Assembly: GCA_946185925.1 (NCBI GenBank)
Contig: CAMHLH010000004.1
Coordinates: 1 to 33,385, forward strand
Reading direction: 5' to 3'
Length of the DNA: 33,385 bases
Source: an uncultured Treponema sp.
GTDB lineage: Bacteria; Spirochaetota; Spirochaetia; Treponematales; Treponemataceae
Below the pieces are notes generated by a model that saw only the letters and a list, made by a program, of their open reading frames with translations, had not been told where the DNA came from and made no database searches. The first letter of the stretch is position 1. Each line of letters begins with the position of its first letter. Positions 16,521-24,994 of the stretch are shown here, piece by piece. Both the position numbers and the translations under genes were made by a program.

Positions 16521-16549
16521 ATTTTAAGGCTAGAAGTATGAATTCTCAA
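16521..16549 (-). promoter_or_regulatory. Promoter of the SPFH/zinc-ribbon/TPM/M20 operon
   Basis: On the minus strand TTGAGA (16549-16544) and TAAAAT (16526-16521) are exactly 17 bases apart. Transcription would start near 16514, about 28 bases before the SPFH ATG, leaving room for the GGAGG site. This sets the SPFH operon apart from the ABC-F operon upstream. Confidence 0.65.
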
Positions 16550-16563
16550 TCTTAAATTCAAGT

Positions 16564-17316
16564 TCATTTAAAATTTGAATTTTCCATTTCTTCCCTTGTC
16601 TTCTTCAGGTGCTCCGAAAGTTGTTCCCTGAAATTCAGGCTTTCGGATTTGAACGTTAGCAGGAAGTGCTTCTTTTCTTCCAGTTCCTCGTTCTTCTTCC
16701 GTATCGATTCCTTGAAATTCTCGATTCTGACGACGATTTCGTTCTCCGCTGCGAATTTTCGGATTTTGACGAGAATCTGCATAGAATAGCAGAGGTCGAT
16801 GATGAAGACTCCGTAGAACATTCCCACGAAGAAGGAGAACGACAGGTTCTCGGACAGCCAGTAGAGCCAGTCGAGGACTTCCGGGTGGATGAGGAAGTAG
16901 TACACCGCGCTCAAAATCCACCAGAAGAAAGTGTATTTCGGGCAGATTATCCCCTGGATGTTCCCCCAGCAGCTTGAATAGTCCCAGAGTTTGACCTTCA
17001 TTCCCTTTATGAAGATGAGTCCCGCGATGTACTCGATTGCCGTTATGACAAGCGCCATGACCGCGAAGAGAATCGCCTTCTGGAAATGGTAGTCGAGTGC
17101 CGGGAAAAGTTTTTCCACCGGGATGAACGACATGAGGCAGAGGATTGTGAGCGAGAATCCGTAGAGCGGCAGGTAGGGGCCGATTAAGAATCCCGGATTT
17201 ATCCATTTGCGCTCGGGATTGTTCGACGAGAAGAACCTTCTCCAGACGAGTTCGATTCCCCAGCCAATCAAGGAGCCTGCGAAAAAAAGGAATGCGAGGA
17301 CGAGGGAAAGTTTCAC
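16564..17316 (-). CDS. CmpB-type (ABC transporter type IV) membrane protein
   Basis: A 250-residue polytopic inner-membrane protein of the family labelled putative ABC-transporter type IV (CmpB). The signature region GSLIGWGIELVWRRFF followed by NPERKWINPGFLIGP lies near the N-terminus. Several transmembrane helices follow, then a charged C-terminal coiled coil (about 185-245). The start is the GTG at 17316, with GGAGG (minus strand, 17328-17324) seven bases upstream; GTGA overlaps the stop of the ABC-F gene by four bases, so translation is coupled. A longer frame to 17352 would run far into the ABC-F gene and is rejected. The transporter label is historical; the family has no proven transport activity I can cite. 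Confidence 0.82.
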   Translation of the reverse strand: MKLSLVLAFLFFAGSLIGWGIELVWRRFFSSNNPERKWINPGFLIGPYLPLYGFSLTILCLMSFIPVEKLFPALDYHFQKAILFAVMALVITAIEYIAGLIFIKGMKVKLWDYSSCWGNIQGIICPKYTFFWWILSAVYYFLIHPEVLDWLYWLSENLSFSFFVGMFYGVFIIDLCYSMQILVKIRKFAAENEIVVRIENFKESIRKKNEELEEKKHFLLTFKSESLNFREQLSEHLKKTREEMENSNFK

Positions 17317-19292
17317 GAAAGAGCCTCCAGTTTCTCTTCCGCTTCCATCCATTGAAGGTTCAGTTCCTCAAGCTTCTCTGAAAGTTCGTTTATTTCCTTT
17401 TGGACGGCCTTCGCCTTCTCTCCGTTCGAGTAGACTTCCGGGTCCGCCATCTTGTTCTCCGCTTCCGCCTTCGCCTTCTCGGCCTTTTCGATTTCCGCCT
17501 CGATTGCGGCGACGGCCTTCTCCGCCTTGCGCCTTTCTGCCTCCGCCTTCTTCTGCTCTTCCCAGCTCATTTTGGAGGCGGAAACCGCCTTCGCCGCTGT
17601 GGCCACGCTCTCTTTCTGTGCTTTGTCCGCCGCTTTCGGGACGGCAGTTCCTGCGTTGAATTCCCCCACGACTCCGTTCTTCTCGTCCTCAAGACGCTGC
17701 ATGTAGTATTTGTAGTCGCCCGGGAAAATCCTGAACGCGCCCGGCGTGAGTTCGAGGACGCGTGTGGAGAGGTCTTCGATGAAGCCTCGGTCGTGCGAGA
17801 CGAAGATGACAGTTCCTCCGAAATCCTTGAGAGCCTGGAGAAGCACGTCCTTCGAGTGCATGTCCAAGTGGTTCGTAGGTTCGTCGAGGATGAGAAGGTT
17901 GACCGGCCGCAAAAGAAGTTTCAGCAGCGCGACCCTCGATTTCTCGCCTCCTGAGAGCATGTCGATTTTCTTGAACACGTCGTCGCCCCTGAACAGAAAG
18001 GCTCCGAGCATGTCGCGCACTTTCGGAATCAGTTCGAGTGGGGCTTCCGCCTCTATCGCTTCAAGAACCGTCTGGCTTCCCTTGAGTGATTCCGCGTTGT
18101 CCTGTGAGAAGTAGCCGATTGAGACGCCCGCTCCGAGTTTCACGTTTCCTTCAAAATTCGGGTCGACCCCGGCGATAATCCTCAAGAGTGTCGATTTTCC
18201 GGCTCCGTTGTGGCCCGCCACCACCAGCCTGTCGCCGTTTTCGAGCACGAGGTCCAGGTTGTCGATAACTTTCCTCTGCCCGTCGTAGGACTTCGTGATT
18301 CCTTCGAGGGTGACGACGAGCCTGCCCGAATGTGGAGCCGCCGGAAACTTGAAGTGGATTTTCTTCATCGTCTCTGGAATCACGATTTCGTTTTCGAGGA
18401 TTTTGTCGAGCTGCTTCTGCCTTTCCTGCGCCTGTGCCGCCTTCGTCGCCTTCACCCCGAACCTGTCGATGAATTCCTGCAGGTGCTGGATTTCCGCCTG
18501 CTGTTTCTCGTATTCCCTCATCAAGGTCTCAAGTTCCACTTCGCGCACCTTCTCGTAGTGGCTGAAGTTGCCCGAATACTTTTTGAGGTCGCCGTTGAAA
18601 AGCTCGTAGACTTCGTTGATTGTGTGGTCGAGGAAGTAGCGGTCGTGGCTTACGAGCAAGAATCCGCCCTTGAAATTTCCGAGGAAGGTCTCAAGCCATT
18701 CCCTCGCGTCGATGTCGAGATAGTTCGTCGGCTCGTCCAGAAGAAGAATGTCCGGGTTCACCATCAGGCTTTTCGCGAGCGCAATTCTCATCTGCCAGCC
18801 GCCGGAGAATTCCTCGCAGTTCCTGTCCAAATCCTCCTGCTTGAAGCCAAGTCCGATGAGAACCTGCTCGGCGAGGACGTTCCTCCTGTTCCAGCCCGAA
18901 TCCTCAAGCTCGTTGATGATTTTGTCGTGCCGTTCGAGCAGTTCCGCCTGGTCGTCCGTGTTCTCCTTCAACTTGTCGCCGATTTCGTCGAGTTCCTTCT
19001 GCAAGTCGTATCCGAACTGGAAAGCCTTGTCCGCTTCCTCGCGAATCGTGCAGCCGTGGTGCGTGAGGCCGCTCTGCGGAAGGTAGGCGACGCGCGCTCC
19101 TTTTTCCGCGATTCTCTTTCCGTCGTCGGGCTGCACGAGACCCGCCATGACCTTTATGAGCGTCGATTTTCCGGCTCCGTTCGCGCCTGTCAGAGCCGCT
19201 TTCGTGCCCGATTGAAGGTTTACAGAGACGTTCTTGAGTATGTCCCTGTCGCCGAACGCGAGCGAGACCTGGGAAAATTGTACGAATGCCAT
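17313..19292 (-). CDS. ABC-F family ATPase (Uup/YdiF-like)
   Basis: A 659-residue soluble protein with two ABC ATPase domains and no membrane segments. Walker A motifs: GANGAGKST (36-44) and GHNGAGKST (about 362-370). Signatures: FSGGWQMR and LSGGEKSR. Walker B: ILLLDEPTNYLD and LLILDEPTNHLD. The interdomain linker (about 245-300) is helical and charged, as in ABC-F proteins that enter the ribosomal E site. The C-terminal 100 residues form a Lys/Glu/Ala-rich coiled coil, as in Uup/YdiF. Such proteins rescue or tune translating ribosomes; a role in antibiotic resistance is possible but not shown. The gene starts three bases after the SH3 lipoprotein, its GGAG lies inside that gene's last codons, and it overlaps the CmpB-like gene. 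Confidence 0.93.
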   Translation of the reverse strand: MAFVQFSQVSLAFGDRDILKNVSVNLQSGTKAALTGANGAGKSTLIKVMAGLVQPDDGKRIAEKGARVAYLPQSGLTHHGCTIREEADKAFQFGYDLQKELDEIGDKLKENTDDQAELLERHDKIINELEDSGWNRRNVLAEQVLIGLGFKQEDLDRNCEEFSGGWQMRIALAKSLMVNPDILLLDEPTNYLDIDAREWLETFLGNFKGGFLLVSHDRYFLDHTINEVYELFNGDLKKYSGNFSHYEKVREVELETLMREYEKQQAEIQHLQEFIDRFGVKATKAAQAQERQKQLDKILENEIVIPETMKKIHFKFPAAPHSGRLVVTLEGITKSYDGQRKVIDNLDLVLENGDRLVVAGHNGAGKSTLLRIIAGVDPNFEGNVKLGAGVSIGYFSQDNAESLKGSQTVLEAIEAEAPLELIPKVRDMLGAFLFRGDDVFKKIDMLSGGEKSRVALLKLLLRPVNLLILDEPTNHLDMHSKDVLLQALKDFGGTVIFVSHDRGFIEDLSTRVLELTPGAFRIFPGDYKYYMQRLEDEKNGVVGEFNAGTAVPKAADKAQKESVATAAKAVSASKMSWEEQKKAEAERRKAEKAVAAIEAEIEKAEKAKAEAENKMADPEVYSNGEKAKAVQKEINELSEKLEELNLQWMEAEEKLEALS

Positions 19293-19295
19293 TTT

Positions 19296-20603
19296 TTATT
19301 TCTCCAAGAAGATTACAGTTGCCGATGATGATTTTGCCTTCAAGATGTTGTCCTCGATTTTTCCCCGGACGGCATCCTCAAGCCTGAGTCCGCTGTCGGT
19401 GAGCTTGTAGAGGAAATTCACCTCGTAGTCTCCGCCGAAGTCGAACGTGAGAAGCCCGTCGTAGCTTGACTTCATGGAATCTGGAATCAGGTATTTGATT
19501 GCGACCGTTCCGCTTGTCTTCGCCGAGCTTGGAATGACCGCCGGCTGCAGAAGCGCGAAATTCTGCCAGTTGAACTTGTATTCGTCGCCGCTTCCGGAAG
19601 AGAACACGAGCGTTCCGTAGTTCTCGCTTGAGAAGCGTGGCCCGAGAGACGCGATTTTTTCCATTGCGCCAATCCTTCTGTTCCGCTCCTTCTCGATTAT
19701 TCCGTCCACGTCCTCGCCGAAACTGTTGAACACGACATTTTTCGGCTTTCCCGCCTCGACGTACTGGAGGACGATTTCCTCGTCGTTCTTCACAGTCACG
19801 TTCACGTTCGCGCCCTCGAAGAGAATCTGTTTGCCGGAAATCTTCTTTATGCCGCTGTAGTCCCAGCTTCTTTCGTCCTCGCTGTTCGCGAATGAGATTT
19901 TCTTCTCCGCTTCGTCCAGGAAGAAGCCGAAGCTGCTCTTCATCTTGTTCAAGTCGTAGATTTTTTTCTTCAATAAATATCTGTACTCGTTCGGATACCA
20001 TTTGTGGCTTCTTATCGTCTGCAGGTTCGCATCGTCGGCCTGCACTTCGTCGTTCTTCTTCGCGACTTGAACTTCCCGTTTTCCGCCGTTCTCCGACTCA
20101 TAGATGTCGAGGTTGTAGGAGAAGCACCAGCCCTGCGTCCCCTCGGACGTGAGCACCCTGTACCATTCTCCTTCCATTGAATTCACCTTCGCCCCCTCGC
20201 CTTTGAAGAGGACCTTGATGATTTCGTTTTTTCTGAGCCTGTAGACCTGCTTCGCCGTGTTGATTGCCTCCGCCCTTATCGGAAGCCCGTCCAGTTTTAC
20301 AGAGGCGAACGAATTCGCGTACTCGCTTATGATGAGCGACGTCTTCTTCGCCTTCGATTTCGATTCAGGCTCTGAAAGCTGCCAAAGTGGAATTTCCTTT
20401 TTTTCCTTCGTCTTTGGATTTTCGATGATGTAGGTGTGCGTGATGTTGGACCTAACGAGCACTTTCACAATTTCGCCGTTGTCCAGCTGGTTCTTCTCGT
20501 CGCCCCAGAGAACGACGGAATAACCGATTGTCTTCTTGCATGAGGCGATTGACAGACATGCCAGGACGGCAATCGCCATGTATTTAATATTTCTGATTCT
20601 CAT
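19296..20603 (-). CDS. SH3-domain lipoprotein
   Basis: A 435-residue predicted lipoprotein. The start at 20603 gives a basic n-region (MRIRNIK), a hydrophobic core and the lipobox SIASC, with lipidation at Cys22; a longer frame starting with MRIFFTF is rejected. A bacterial SH3 domain (about 95-175) contains the typical GLPIRAEA and GEWYRVLTSEGTQGWCFSYNL segments; such domains usually bind peptidoglycan or other cell-wall peptides. The C-terminal 230 residues are beta-rich and not recognised. The gene has no Shine-Dalgarno, but a perfect TATAAT ends six bases before the ATG, suggesting a leaderless transcript. It heads an operon with the ABC-F and CmpB-like genes. Confidence 0.85.
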   Translation of the reverse strand: MRIRNIKYMAIAVLACLSIASCKKTIGYSVVLWGDEKNQLDNGEIVKVLVRSNITHTYIIENPKTKEKKEIPLWQLSEPESKSKAKKTSLIISEYANSFASVKLDGLPIRAEAINTAKQVYRLRKNEIIKVLFKGEGAKVNSMEGEWYRVLTSEGTQGWCFSYNLDIYESENGGKREVQVAKKNDEVQADDANLQTIRSHKWYPNEYRYLLKKKIYDLNKMKSSFGFFLDEAEKKISFANSEDERSWDYSGIKKISGKQILFEGANVNVTVKNDEEIVLQYVEAGKPKNVVFNSFGEDVDGIIEKERNRRIGAMEKIASLGPRFSSENYGTLVFSSGSGDEYKFNWQNFALLQPAVIPSSAKTSGTVAIKYLIPDSMKSSYDGLLTFDFGGDYEVNFLYKLTDSGLRLEDAVRGKIEDNILKAKSSSATVIFLEK

Positions 20604-20609
20604 GCGGAA

Positions 20610-20615
20610 ATTATA
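20610..20615 (-). promoter_or_regulatory. -10 box directly upstream of the SH3 lipoprotein ATG
   Basis: A perfect TATAAT on the minus strand, preceded by TGTA, ends six bases before the ATG. The expected start of transcription falls on or beside the A of ATG. The -35 would lie in the T-run of the mraY terminator and is not recognisable. Confidence 0.55.
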
Positions 20616-20630
20616 TACAAAACTGAATGT

Positions 20631-20675
20631 AAAAAAAATCCGCAAACATGGACTGAATCCAAATGTCGCGGATTT
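20631..20675 (-). terminator. Rho-independent terminator after mraY
   Basis: On the minus strand AAATCCGC (20675-20668) pairs with GCGGATTT (20643-20636); ACAT/ATGT and GGA/TCC extend the stem inward around TTCAG. A run of eight T follows. It separates mraY from the SH3 lipoprotein promoter. Confidence 0.88.
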
Positions 20676-20711
20676 GAAAGCTGACTTTTGTCGACTGGTG
20701 GAATTTTCCGC

Positions 20712-21782
20712 CTATCTGATTTTGAATATGACTCCGAGAATCGCCAGCGTGACCAGAATCTGAATCATCATGAATTTGAGCAGAACCTGGGTCGGACTCC
20801 AGCCGTGGTTTTTTCTCATGTGGTCGTGCAGAGGGAAGCGCACGTTCGGAAAGAACGAGATGTGGAGGAAGCGTTTGAGCGCGACCTTCAAGAGTCCCAT
20901 TCCGCCGTTGATGAAAATAACGGACGACGTCGCGAGAATCAGGAACGGATTGCCGGAGACCATGACCCCGATTCCGATGAAGAATCCGAGAGCGCGGCTT
21001 CCTGCGTCGCCCATGAGGACGTGGCTTGGGTAGGCGTTGTGCCAGAGGTAGCCCATCAGAACGCCTGAGAGGCAGAACGTCATCACCGCCCAGGATGCGC
21101 CGTCGGAAATGTGCGGAACGAGAAGATACGCCGCGATGTCCTTGTGTCCGAGTATGAAGTAGAAGACTGAGCCGAGCGTTATGAGCGCGACCAGCACGAG
21201 GGTGGAGCTGAGCCCGTCCACGCCGTCCGTGCAGTTCGTCGTGTTGACGCTGGCCCAGAGCACGACTGTGGATATGATTATGAAAAGCCAAGGAGCGATT
21301 GAAATTTTGTTCGCGATGAACGGCAGCCAAAAGTAGATTTTTTCATCCCCCGACTGCTCCTTCAGGTAAATCGCCAAAACCACCGAGGCCGCGACGCTCA
21401 GGAAAAGGTCGAGCATCGCCTTTCTGTATTCGCCCCAGGAAGCCTTGCTCGCGTCGTCAAGATAGCCCGTCATCATCATGAGCCAAATCAAGACCAGCAC
21501 GGCGCATTTTTCCCAATCCAGTGGAACGAAAATGAAACTCAGGATGACGAACGCTGTCACCCAGACAACCCCTGAGCCTGTTGGTTTGCCCTTCGCGGCC
21601 TCGGCCGAGATTGTGAATTCCCGGCCCCTGTCGTGGGGAAGCCTGTCGTAGAAGTGCGGCAGACCGTAGCGAATCAAGAGAAAGCCCGTGTAAAGGGCGA
21701 GGACGATGAGGACCGTGTAGGACTGCAAAAGTCTGGCCGGTCCAAAGTACTGGGTTAGAATTCCACCAAGATAGTAAAGCAT
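20712..21782 (-). CDS. mraY: Phospho-N-acetylmuramoyl-pentapeptide transferase
   Basis: A 356-residue polytopic inner-membrane enzyme that moves phospho-MurNAc-pentapeptide from UDP to undecaprenyl phosphate (lipid I synthesis). Motifs: KGKPTGSG (usually GTPTMGG), GYLDDASK (magnesium Asp pair), NTTNCTDGVDGL, HNAYPSHVLMGDAGSRALG and FPLHDH...HGWSP. The last is normally a triple His; here the middle His is Asp. About ten transmembrane helices are expected. The gene stands outside any dcw cluster, 43 bases after an oligopeptide-binding protein gene, and ends before a strong terminator. No Shine-Dalgarno precedes the ATG, but a GATAAT (21797-21792) does. Confidence 0.93.
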   Translation of the reverse strand: MLYYLGGILTQYFGPARLLQSYTVLIVLALYTGFLLIRYGLPHFYDRLPHDRGREFTISAEAAKGKPTGSGVVWVTAFVILSFIFVPLDWEKCAVLVLIWLMMMTGYLDDASKASWGEYRKAMLDLFLSVAASVVLAIYLKEQSGDEKIYFWLPFIANKISIAPWLFIIISTVVLWASVNTTNCTDGVDGLSSTLVLVALITLGSVFYFILGHKDIAAYLLVPHISDGASWAVMTFCLSGVLMGYLWHNAYPSHVLMGDAGSRALGFFIGIGVMVSGNPFLILATSSVIFINGGMGLLKVALKRFLHISFFPNVRFPLHDHMRKNHGWSPTQVLLKFMMIQILVTLAILGVIFKIR

Positions 21783-21791
21783 AATAAATTC

Positions 21792-21797
21792 ATTATC
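21792..21797 (-). promoter_or_regulatory. -10-like box directly upstream of the mraY ATG
   Basis: GATAAT on the minus strand ends nine bases before the ATG, with a weak TTAATT 16 bases upstream. There is no Shine-Dalgarno between it and the start codon. Confidence 0.4.
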
Positions 21798-21825
21798 GGT
21801 TTATGAAGAATCGAATTAACTAAAA

Positions 21826-23487
21826 TCAATTTCTAGCGGAGATTTCGTTCTTTTTTTCCAACTTTACCACGTTCGGAATTTTTTGCTTGTAGTCCTTGAA
21901 GTAAAGATATTTGTATGGATGAATGTCCAGGGCGTTTGTGTACCAGCCGCCCACCGCGTTCGTGTTGACTGCGTTGAGGGACATCGAGTGCCTGATTGGC
22001 ATCACGACCCCGTCGTCGAGCAGGGCGGTTTCGGCCTGGGAGAGCAGCTTGTTGTGCGTGTCGCTGTCGGTCGTCTCGGCGGCCTGTTTCAGCAGATCGT
22101 TGAATTTCTCGTTCTTCCACACGGTCTGGTTCAGCGTGGAGCCGTCCTTGAAAAGTTCCAGGAAGGCCAGCGGGTCGGCGAAATCCCCAATCCACGAGTA
22201 CACGAACAAGTCGGCTTCTGATTCCGAAATCGACTCCACATACCTGTAGTCGTTTGTTATGGACGCTTCAAGCTCCACTCCCAGCGGCTTCCACGCGTCG
22301 CTCAGAATCTGGAAGAACTCCTTCTGCCTGTCGGAGACCGCCGTAAGCTCGAACTTTATCTTGAGTTTGTCGCTCTCCTTCATGCCGGCGCTCTTCTTCG
22401 CCTCCTGCATCAAGTAGATTGCCTCCTCCGCTTCCGTGTCGGTGAGCCCATCCACTTTCGGGTAGCCCGCGAGCGGATAGACGAGCGTCGTGGCCGGCAC
22501 CAGGATGTTCTTCCTGAGAGCCGCCCAAGGGACAGCCGCCATGAGCGCGTTCCTGAAATCGGCCCTGTCCCACGGAGGATTCTGGCATTTGAAGAATATG
22601 TATTCTGTTCCGAAAATCGCCGAAAGATGAACCGCGTTCGGGTTCAATATCTTTTTCGCGTTGAAGACGGACGCTATCCAGTCGATTTCACCCGCGTTGT
22701 ACTTCCATGCGTTGTCGGTGATTTCGTCCGATGTGGTTATTCGTATCGAAGGAATCTGCACGTTCTCCGCATCCCAGTAGTTCTGGTTCTTTTCGAGAAG
22801 AATCGTGTTGTCCGCCCTTTCCTTGATGACGAAAGCTCCCGAGAACACGTTGTCGGAGCCGGTTTTGACGGAGAACGCGTGGTGGCAGAGAATCTTGTTC
22901 AAATGCGAGGCGGGGTAGAGCAGGTGGAGCACAAGAGTGTTGTCGTCCCGCGCGATGATTCCGACTTCGCTTTCGGAGACCTTGCCGTTCCTGAATTCCT
23001 TGACGCCCTTCACGCAGTCGAGGAACGAAGCGTATGGGGCGTTCGGGGTGGAGAGCAGCATGAGCCATGCGTTCCGCACCGAGTATGCGTTTATTGGGCT
23101 TCCGTCGCTGAATTTCGCACCCTTGCGTATCTCGTATGTGTGCCTTTTTTTGTCCCTGGAGATTTTGCATTTTGTGGCGAGGGCGTTCTTCGGCTCTAGC
23201 GTTCGCGGGTCGTATGAATAAAGCCCCTCGTAAAGCCCGTCAAGAATCTGCGCCTCCATCGAATATGCGGCCGTGTGCGGATTCAAATTGAAATTCGTTG
23301 ATGCTATGGCTATGTTGAATTCCCTTTGAATGTCAGCGTTTATGTCGGAAGTCTTCTTTGTCTCTTCCGTTTTCTCGGACTCGGCCTTGCCCTCAAGTTC
23401 ATCCTCCGCTTCGTCTGCGAAAACTGGATTCAACGTGAAGGTCAAAAGCGCGGTCAGCAATACCTTTTTGAATATCTTCTTCAGCAT
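21826..23487 (-). CDS. Oligopeptide ABC transporter substrate-binding protein (OppA-like)
   Basis: A 553-residue periplasmic solute-binding protein of family SBP_bac_5. Residues 1-24 form a signal peptide (MLKKIFKKVLLTALL, cleavage near VFA-DEA) without a lipobox Cys. An acidic low-complexity linker (about 25-48) is followed by the typical lobe sequences: LNPHTAAYSMEAQILDGLYEGL, RKGAKFSDGSPINAYSV and YSWIGDFADPLAFLELF. Predicted to bind peptides in the periplasm. No permease or ATPase genes are adjacent, so it must use a transporter encoded elsewhere or act as an orphan receptor. Proximity to mraY raises the possibility of cell-wall peptide recycling, which is inference only. Confidence 0.9.
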   Translation of the reverse strand: MLKKIFKKVLLTALLTFTLNPVFADEAEDELEGKAESEKTEETKKTSDINADIQREFNIAIASTNFNLNPHTAAYSMEAQILDGLYEGLYSYDPRTLEPKNALATKCKISRDKKRHTYEIRKGAKFSDGSPINAYSVRNAWLMLLSTPNAPYASFLDCVKGVKEFRNGKVSESEVGIIARDDNTLVLHLLYPASHLNKILCHHAFSVKTGSDNVFSGAFVIKERADNTILLEKNQNYWDAENVQIPSIRITTSDEITDNAWKYNAGEIDWIASVFNAKKILNPNAVHLSAIFGTEYIFFKCQNPPWDRADFRNALMAAVPWAALRKNILVPATTLVYPLAGYPKVDGLTDTEAEEAIYLMQEAKKSAGMKESDKLKIKFELTAVSDRQKEFFQILSDAWKPLGVELEASITNDYRYVESISESEADLFVYSWIGDFADPLAFLELFKDGSTLNQTVWKNEKFNDLLKQAAETTDSDTHNKLLSQAETALLDDGVVMPIRHSMSLNAVNTNAVGGWYTNALDIHPYKYLYFKDYKQKIPNVVKLEKKNEISARN

Positions 23488-23495
23488 ATACTGAT

Positions 23496-23501
23496 TTTAT
23501 A
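23496..23501 (-). promoter_or_regulatory. -10-like box directly upstream of the OppA-like ATG
   Basis: TATAAA on the minus strand, preceded by TGCA, ends eight bases before the ATG. No Shine-Dalgarno lies between, and no good -35 was found. Confidence 0.4.
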
Positions 23502-23506
23502 TGCAA

Positions 23507-23546
23507 ATAAAAAAAACGGAAAGGACGAAAAAATCTCTTTTCCGTT
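23507..23546 (-). terminator. Rho-independent terminator after the uncharacterised gene
   Basis: On the minus strand AACGGAAA (23546-23539) pairs with TTTCCGTT (23522-23515), followed by a run of eight T. A second upstream AACGGAAAG (23555-23547) could pair instead. It separates the uncharacterised gene from the OppA-like gene. Confidence 0.75.
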
Positions 23547-23571
23547 CTTTCCGTTCTTCCCTTTCTTGAAT

Positions 23572-24987
23572 CTAAATGCTTATCCCCAGCCTCTTCATCT
23601 GCTCGACTTCCTCGATGTAGCTCGCGTAGTCGGCGCGTTTCTGGTTCGTCTTGATGACGAGGTTCTTCATGTTGGTGATGTCGATTTTCAAGCCCTTTAT
23701 GCGGGTCTTCTCCTGCGGTGTCGCCACGGCCTTGAAGTAGTCGTCGAGGGAATTCAGCAGGACCAAGAGCCTGTTGCAGTCCGTCACCTGGGCGGAGAGG
23801 AAGTCGAAGAGCTTCGGCTCCTCCATCGAAACTATCTTCGAGTAGCCCTGCGACTTTTTCTGCGTGAAAATCGTGTATCGCTTCGCCTTTGTGGCTATGT
23901 CGGCTATGAACTGGTTGTAGTTTATCTTCTCGTGCTTCTTCGCGCCCGTTCCGTGCTCCACGATGATGATTGGATAGTAGAGTGGCGGTTCCTCCAAGTT
24001 GAACGCCTTCCTGAGCATCCTCTTGAACTTTTCGAACATCGTCGTGTGCGAGGCTTCCAGAAGGTCGTGGTTGGCCTTCACTTTTTCGAGAATCGCCTGC
24101 AGGACAGACGGAAGACCGCCGAGCGTGAGCAGCGATTCCAAAAGCATTGCCTTCGTGTCGACCTTCTTCTCCTGCTTTGTGCTCTGCTTTTTTGAGGTGA
24201 TTGACATCTTGGCGAGCGTCTTGTTCCTTGCCTCTTCCTTCTTTTCTCCCTGGTCTTCCTGGATTATTTCTTCTATCAATTCGCTTATGAACGCGGCTTT
24301 TCCCATTCCGGCGGCGAAATTCTTCTTTATCTGGTTCATCTCCTCCATCGGAGAGCTGAACGCCTTCTCCGCGCTGAAGCCGGACTGCGAGAACACGTTC
24401 CTTCTTATCTGTCCCTTGTAGAATTCCTTCCTGAATTCCGTGTAGTCCTTGAGAATCGCGTTGATGTCGTTCATCGCCTTAGAGGCTTTTGAAAGACTGT
24501 CGCCTATCATGCTGGAAGTGAGCGTGTCGCTGCTCTGCCTTCCCTCCGCGACTATGTTTGCGAGGACCCTCGTGTTGGTCTTGCTGTTGTTTATGGTGAA
24601 ATTCGCCCAGTGAAATGAATTGTTCAAATCGTTGAGCTTTTTTATGTTCGTGAGACTGAGGTGCGCTGTAGAGAACTTGTAGTAGTTGCTCAGAAAGTCG
24701 AGCATGCTTTCGTAGTCGGAAAGCCTCTGCCCCATGACAGTGGAGCGCTCTGTTTCCACAAACTGTTTCCCGTCGGGAGCCTTTATGTCGTTGATTTTTT
24801 TGTCGAGTTTATAAGGGTCTGGCGTTATCAGGGATTTCTTTACTAGAAAATCAAACAAACTCTTCACGCATGCGTGGAGAAGACGATATCCCTCCAAAAG
24901 CCTTGGCAATTCTTCCGTGTCGTACCATTTCGCTTTTTCGTCCAGAAGAGGAATTATTTTTGTTGTGAAATTTTCTGAGTTTTCCAT
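23572..24987 (-). CDS. Uncharacterised cytosolic protein, probably spirochete-specific
   Basis: A 471-residue protein that I do not recognise beyond a resemblance to uncharacterised Treponema proteins. The start chosen is ATG at 24987 (MENSENFTTKIIPLL); the open frame continues upstream but only into the spacer and the antisense of thrS. There is no signal peptide or membrane helix. It is mostly alpha-helical and Lys/Glu-rich, with a Lys/Gln/Glu-rich linker near residues 255-280 (QEDQGEKKEEARNK and KKQSTKQEKK). The C-terminal part (about 330-471) contains PPLYYPIIIVEHG and a coiled-coil-like end. A GATATT lies seven bases before the ATG without Shine-Dalgarno. It is transcribed divergently from thrS. 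Confidence 0.8.
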   Translation of the reverse strand: MENSENFTTKIIPLLDEKAKWYDTEELPRLLEGYRLLHACVKSLFDFLVKKSLITPDPYKLDKKINDIKAPDGKQFVETERSTVMGQRLSDYESMLDFLSNYYKFSTAHLSLTNIKKLNDLNNSFHWANFTINNSKTNTRVLANIVAEGRQSSDTLTSSMIGDSLSKASKAMNDINAILKDYTEFRKEFYKGQIRRNVFSQSGFSAEKAFSSPMEEMNQIKKNFAAGMGKAAFISELIEEIIQEDQGEKKEEARNKTLAKMSITSKKQSTKQEKKVDTKAMLLESLLTLGGLPSVLQAILEKVKANHDLLEASHTTMFEKFKRMLRKAFNLEEPPLYYPIIIVEHGTGAKKHEKINYNQFIADIATKAKRYTIFTQKKSQGYSKIVSMEEPKLFDFLSAQVTDCNRLLVLLNSLDDYFKAVATPQEKTRIKGLKIDITNMKNLVIKTNQKRADYASYIEEVEQMKRLGISI

Positions 24988-24994
24988 ATCATCT

